The notes under the pieces were generated by a model that worked only from the letters and a program-made list of their open reading frames with translations, searched no databases and was not told where the DNA came from. A DNA stretch of 64,000 bases from Acanthopleura granulata (Eukaryota > Mollusca > Polyplacophora > Chitonida > Chitonidae), in the NCBI GenBank assembly GCA_016165875.1, contig JABBOT010000004.1, positions 5,463,351 to 5,527,350 on the forward strand. The letters are read 5' to 3'. A program made the position numbers and the translations under genes. The first letter of the stretch is position 1. Each line of letters starts with the position of its first letter. Positions 58,216-64,000 of the stretch are shown one piece after another.

Positions 58216-61200
58216 TCATGAGCACTGCTGTAGTAATTTCTTGTAGATTTGTGAGTTCAAGAATCGAGGATAGGAATCGCGATGCATTAAGGTGAATATT
58301 TGCAGCTGTGCTTCGTCGAATGTATGAGGTGTTGGATCCACCATATTTCTGTTGATAACTTCCCGAACTCTTGAATCTAAACTAACCTGAAATAAAAAGA
58401 CAAAAAATAATACCGAGATGATACACATTTTGACAAAGAACAATCGACATGTGCAAATCTGCATGATATGGCAGAACTGATCGAACCCTATTTATGTGAA
58501 CCCTTCCTCGAAAAAAATGATCAACTTTTTTAACAAGGTCAGTAATTACATGGTTTCCATTTGTGATCGGTTTCACATTAAAGACATTTTTGTTTTGTTT
58601 TAATGCTACAGATATTTAAAATATATCCACCTTCTGAAGAGCCCTGAAGGCTTCTTGTGGGTCAAAATTAGTTTGAGATGATGAAGTTGCGTGATTTATA
58701 CAAATACTGTCATATCACAGTATGCGCACTTACCTCCTTAGGAGAAAGTATAGATATGTAATCTTCATATATTAATCTGGCCTTTTCTTCTACAACCTCG
58801 GGATTTTCTTCTTTCTTAAGTTCTTCACATGCTAGCCAGAACAGCATATTTTCTTCACTATATTCTGATCGTAGAAATTCCCTAAAAACTTTTCGACCTG
58901 TTTGAAAAGCAACAAAAAAGGGAATTCATTTCACTGTTTGCTAATCTAAACAGCCATTTACAGTGAACATTAATATTAATACCTCAATACTGTTTTATTA
59001 ATTCACCTTTACATTCCCAAATTTTGCTATTTTTTCTACTTTTTCTATTTCTTTGTCCAAGGTAAAAACCTTTTTTGTCCATAAATGCTTCTTAATTCTA
59101 CATTAATATAATATTTAAACATGTTCCTTCAGGTGCACGAGTATTGTCGACTTTAAGATGCAAAACACTGGTATATCATGCATCACATGTCTGCAATGAT
59201 TATACCATCCGATGCTCAGATACAGGGAGATGGGAATTTCCAATCTCGATTTTCAAGTATTAACTAAACGGCACCACATCCCTGTTGGCTTACCATTACT
59301 CTTCATGAGTTTTTCAAAGGACTCTCCCCACATCTTGATATCTTCTAGCGTGGGTCTGAAATTGGAACATAACACTTCAGATTGTTGTTCAAAGTGATAG
59401 TTTAGTTTAAGAAACAGTTTAGTAGTACAAATTTAAGGAAATGGTTGAAGGTAAGACAAAGATTACACCGAGCTTGATTATTCTCGGGGCACCATCACTT
59501 ACATGACAAATGCAGGTCTGCCATCAAAGCTTTGCCAAAAATTAGGATAATTAAAAAAACAGAAGTAGAAATACCAGAAAACAACGACAAATTCCCTTGG
59601 GGCACTTAAAATATGAGTGTTGATCAGGGTTGTTGAGGATTATTGCGGAGAGGTGACACAAAGAATGAAATGGCAGACAGGAACGGCTGATAACACAGAA
59701 TTGCCCCCCTACTCCCCATAACAACCTGCAACCTTGAGTATAAGTTGCACAAAGATTGAAAAAAAAAAAGATGTGCAAGTACAAAATCTATAAATTAACA
59801 CAAAAACTCATTGATGTGTGCCAAATCAAAGTATTGTGTGCACATAGAAAGAGTTCACTTCAAGATTTTGTCAATGACTTAGCTTTCTGTTGGCAACTGT
59901 TAAAGCTTTACAAGTTGACTGCCGAAAACGAGATATCTCGTAGGAAGGGGCGTCCCACATCTTGTCAAGTACGGGTTAACTCGTACCAAATCATGACTTG
60001 GTAAAAATCTTGGTGAAAGGTCCTGGTGTGTATTATAGGCATGATTTATGCACTAAGTAGTTTAATGGTGAAGAAAATAAGCAAAATCCAAAATATAAGA
60101 GAAATCAATCCAATAGTGCTTTATTTTTCACACAGTAATGTGACGGAAATTGGTCACGTGACAGTCCCACTGCTTTGAATGAGTCCATTCATGGCCACGT
60201 AGAAAATATTATAAAAACCGCAACAAATCTCGTACCTATGCGCTACGAAATAACTCGTGATTGGCATACAAGGTCATTCGCTTCTGTCACACCCTACGAG
60301 AAATCTCGTAGTACGGGAATTCCCCTCCCTGTGGTTACTAGTAAAAATTACACCGAATTTCCACTTTGCGGAAATTGAATGATAGGCCACGAACTAATAT
60401 CATCCACAGATGGCTTATGGGAATTTCGGGATGGTCGTAGTCGGCAGTCAACGTGTCAAAGGTATTGATTCCACACAGATATACCTTATGCAAGCTTTAA
60501 AAACAATCCAAAATATGTTAGCAACGACAAAAATGTCAACCTTTTTGGATAATCTAAGGTTTATGCACATATTTAAAATTGCAACTTTATGTTGGTATGA
60601 CTGTACATTCACACCCTTGATGTCCCCCTGTGCTGAAACATGAGGGTAAACGGAAATATACCGGGAAACACAGAAATATGCCCCCAACGGAACACAATCA
60701 AGTTGTCTCTTATATATTCTTATTTTAAGAAGAGCTACGTATACTTACGGATCGTCCTTTTCATTAATTGGTCCTAAAGCCTTTGAGCTTTCGGGTCCCT
60801 CGTCGCCATTTTTGACTGTAAGGCTGCAATGACATTAAGGAATACGGGTTGAGATAGCTAGCTCAGAGGAGAGTCAAACCACAAAATGACCATTTATCTT
60901 TATGAGCAGACCCGAATCTTGCACTAGTCTGCAGAAAATGTGCTCATACACAGGGCAGTTATTAACTGACCAGTCCTGGGCCCGGATTCATCAAGCATAC
61001 TTAGTGCTAAGTAGCCCTTATCTAGGTGCACTTCCTATCTCTACAACATACACTGTCATGGAAGTTAAGCGAATACTTAACTAAGCGCGCTTCATGAAAT
61101 TGGTGCCTGGTATGATGTTAATTCCAAGTTACCTCCCCTTGATCTCTCTCCCATTGTGTTGAGTTATTTAGTAGTTCATTTGAAAAACATAGCAGTTTCG

Positions 61201-62587
61201 TGGATGTACCAAACACTGGTTTTAACTTTCTTGATTAAGAAAACATTCGAATGCCAAAATATAGATTGTATTAAAGATACAAGTAAAATGTATGTAAATA
61301 CGAAATGCAAGATTCGAGTCCAATCATAACAATTATACATACCAAAAAGAAAACTTTTCGCTTTCTTATGTACAATATACCTTCAATAAACCATCCACTT
61401 TTTCATTTTCTATATTCTTTGTACATACATAAAAAAACCGAAAATTCCTGTTATAGGTAATCTCTGATTATAAATGAAAATTAAACATCAAAGTACAATC
61501 ATCAGATACAATATCTCTAAATAAGACAATGTTATTCTTTAATACTTAGGCCTATATATATACATATTTTTTTCATTTCAGTATATAACCACCAATGATA
61601 TATAGTATCATGGTTAAAATTAACACTCCAATAATGTTTAAACCACACTGTTGTCTACAAACAATTCATTGAAAATAATACCGGTACGCAAATTCAGCTA
61701 AAACGAAACATGGCAAGAGAAGGTAACATCAAGAAAGAATATCTACTGCGCTACAAAGAACACTGAAGCAATTATGCAGTATACTAGAAGAGGTCGTATG
61801 GTGGGTAGTGGAAAAAGGGTAAGAATTTGTCCGAATTACAAGAAAACAATTGTATTTAAATAAAAATGCACTAGTTGACAACTTCTGACATGTAACTACG
61901 AAAGAAGTTATAAATCACCATGGGTTTTCATATAATTAATATTTCATACATTTTCCGTGGGATTTGCGTTTTCGGTCATTCATAACAACTTACATGAATT
62001 GCAAGTTTCTGTCCACGTATGAACGAAACATTGAGTAGATTTGAGGCTATTTGTCCACCATTTTAGAAAATAATAAGAAATGAATGTTGTGAAATCAACG
62101 GAGCTGATATTTTCAGACTAATACAGACATAAACATCTATCTTGATCGGATGCATGTTTACCCTAGAGAGATATAATCTGCATGTCTAAGAACTATTTTG
62201 CTCGCGATTCAAACGGTTTGTAGCTAGCTCAAAGTGTACCAGGTGCAGTAAATTCTACACCCATATTTATGCCTTTTCCTGGGACTGGAGCCAAAAAAAT
62301 GTGACTTTTTGTAAAATTCTGAAATTATTTACATTGTTAGGCGTAATCCTGTATCAGTCTGAGAACACCGTGGAAAAAACAATCTAAAAAACACCATGCA
62401 TTCACCATGAAGAAGAACAACAACAGCACCAACAAAAGCAGCAGGCACGGGACCCTCGGTCATTGGTGTTGGAGGGGGAGGAGGGAGGACTCTCCTGCTG
62501 GACATGACTGCCCGATCGATTATTTCGTAGCCTTATGTCGTTCTCCCCTGAAGTATTGGAGGACTGGCGTCGCATCCTCACGCTCAT
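58216..62587 (-). CDS. RGS protein, RZ subfamily (RGS17/19/20-like)
   Basis: GTPase-activating protein for G-alpha subunits (the RZ group prefers Gi/Gz), 217 residues. Exons: 62406-62587, 60749-60823, 59294-59355, 58734-58897, 58216-58386, all GT/AG with agreeing phases. The N-terminal part ends in the cysteine string RACCFCWCCCC (residues 47-57), which is palmitoylated in this subfamily, continuing CLTVKN as in RGS17. The RGS domain covers roughly residues 90-206: PTLEDIKMWGESFEKLM, VFREFLRSEYSEENMLFWLA, YEDYISILSPKEVSLDSRVR, FDEAQLQIFTLMHRDSYPRF, and the protein ends after IYKKLLQQCS. The ATG directly follows an acceptor (TTTTTGCAG) at 62588-62590, so the leader must be in an upstream exon; Met5 is an alternative start. 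Length is close to human RGS17. Confidence 0.95.
60975..61110. mobile_element. MITE, 136 bp, imperfect inverted ends
   Basis: Left end CCTGGGCCCGGATTCATCAA then GCATACTTAG; the right end read on the other strand gives CCAGGCACCAATTTCATGAA then GCGCGCTTAG. Gapped inverted termini of about 30 bases and short size suggest a non-autonomous DNA element. It lies in the first coding intron of the RGS gene. Confidence 0.55.
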
Positions 62588-62590
62588 CTG

Positions 62591-64000
62591 CAAAAATTAA
62601 ATAGCACAGCACGAGGTTATGTCACGATATCAAATAAGTTTGACCCACGCATGTAACATTCACGCAGTGATTACAAACACATAGTCTGTTCAGAGTTCGC
62701 TCAATGAAATCATTTTTCCATGGTTCTTTCCAAGAATGCTTCTGTATATAGAATGAATATGAAACATGAAGCTCGACGATGGGTTGATATCATCATGTCT
62801 TATTTCAGGAATTAAACACTAAAGAGCTGAGGATAAAATTATTTCTCTTCTGAGTGGATGCTCTAGAACACATGGAACGCAATGTTTTCGGCATTTGACA
62901 GGGAATTTATAAATTCAGTCCTCTCAGCGTCTGTGGTTATTTGGTGGGAAAATTCGCCAGGAGCATACCAGAGCTGGGACGTTTACCCTGGACCCACAGA
63001 TTTCTCACTCGCATGAAACTGACCACATGGTATAAGTGTAAAAGTGTAGATTATGGCATTTCACAATAATATAAATAAAAAATATATCTTTTCTATTCAA
63101 ATATATAAACAGAGGCCACTCGTGCGTTGAAAATGCATTTTTTTGTGGCAAGAGAAATCACATACTAATCCTTGTTCAGTCGGAAAGTGTGGAGTTATGG
63201 TGTTTAATCAGTTCATGGAGGTCGCAGCATATATTACCTAGCTTACTGCTAACCACAAATTCATTGTTTATATCTTGATCACGGGAGATAACCCCATGTA
63301 CAGAACTATGTTGGTCTCTGAATACATGTACATGTATATAGATTAAGCATAAAATCTCTCAACGAAGATCTCACTTATTACGGTTAGTGCTTGCAGTCAG
63401 CTGAAATTTTAAACATTACAAGCGGTGAAATTAAATCATCCTCTCTAAATTCGGACAGTATATAATGTGCAAACAGGATCAGTAGCCTGTCCAAATGCAA
63501 TATTCTTTACGGTTTCGCCTGAGGGGAGCCTTCTACCGTAGAGAGACTTGTCACAAGAGACAAATCATTCAAATATGTTGTGAATACGCATCTTTTTCAA
63601 AAAGTATGGCAACCCGCCACTAGTTTCGATCATGATACAGATGTTGTATCATCACAGATAAAATATGCACGATATAATATAGGCCTTATCGGGTACGGCT
63701 TATTCTACGTCGGAAACCGAGATTCTCCATTACGACTCGCTAAACTATATTAGTCGCTGAAAACATTCATCCTGTACTAATAATATATTTCAGTCCAACA
63801 AAGCCTCATCCTACAGGATAGCGTCGTCATGAGACAAGCACACCGCCATTACAACCTGGCTTTGTCCACGAACATTGGCACAGGCTATACATTCTCTACG
63901 GTGAAGCAAGATGGTGGAACGCCAACGCCAATAGGTCTCGCAATGAACACAACGAAGATAGTCACAGCTGCATGCAGACAATTCCTCTCATTTGAAAGCA
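62591..64000. other. Upstream flank of the RGS gene
   Basis: Must hold the intron and leader exon(s) of the RGS gene, but I cannot place a donor confidently. No coding exon, RNA gene or repeat recognised up to the window end. Confidence 0.35.

Noticed and set aside
1..64000. Retrotransposon or viral genes, CRISPR arrays, rRNA
   Set aside because: I saw no reverse transcriptase, integrase or transposase motifs in any frame, no regularly spaced identical repeats and no rRNA-like sequence.

Overview
This is animal nuclear DNA: AT-rich, with interrupted genes, GT/AG introns, long non-coding stretches and many short interspersed repeats. No bacterial-style operons, ribosome binding sites or CRISPR are present. 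Frequent ACATGTAC-type palindromes and tRNA-headed SINEs of a kind I associate with molluscs and related lophotrochozoans suggest a marine lophotrochozoan. The species cannot be fixed from this window.

Layout. 1-4.7 kb is repeat-rich and gene-free (a foldback element, a SINE, two tandem duplications). 4.7-10.9 kb (minus) holds a nine-exon DHRS7-type short-chain dehydrogenase. 13.2-28.8 kb is a group of sugar-chemistry genes: a DegT/DnrJ-type sugar aminotransferase (minus), a PAPS-dependent sulfotransferase (plus), a two-domain GT-B/GT-A glycosyltransferase (minus) and, divergent from it, a plus-strand locus with a degenerate GT-A-like region followed by a GH5 glycoside hydrolase. The front part of that locus carries in-frame stops, and decayed fragments of it lie at 29.1 and 34.9 kb. 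28.8-38.2 kb has no convincing gene. 38.2-47.1 kb (plus) is an eleven-exon gene pairing an atypical bHLH with a C-terminal HMG-box-like segment, the architecture of BHMG1/MEIOSIN. 47.5-58.2 kb is non-coding with repeats. 58.2-62.6 kb (minus) is an RZ-subfamily RGS protein (RGS17/19/20 type) with a cysteine string.

How the genes relate. DHRS7, the bHLH-HMG gene and RGS are ordinary animal genes with many introns. The 13-29 kb genes have uninterrupted or nearly uninterrupted coding regions and belong to families best known from bacterial polysaccharide pathways. Together they could make, sulfate and trim an unusual glycan, but that joint role is inference from family membership and proximity. 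Exon junctions were worked out by eye from splice sites and phase agreement; no alignment or database search was run.
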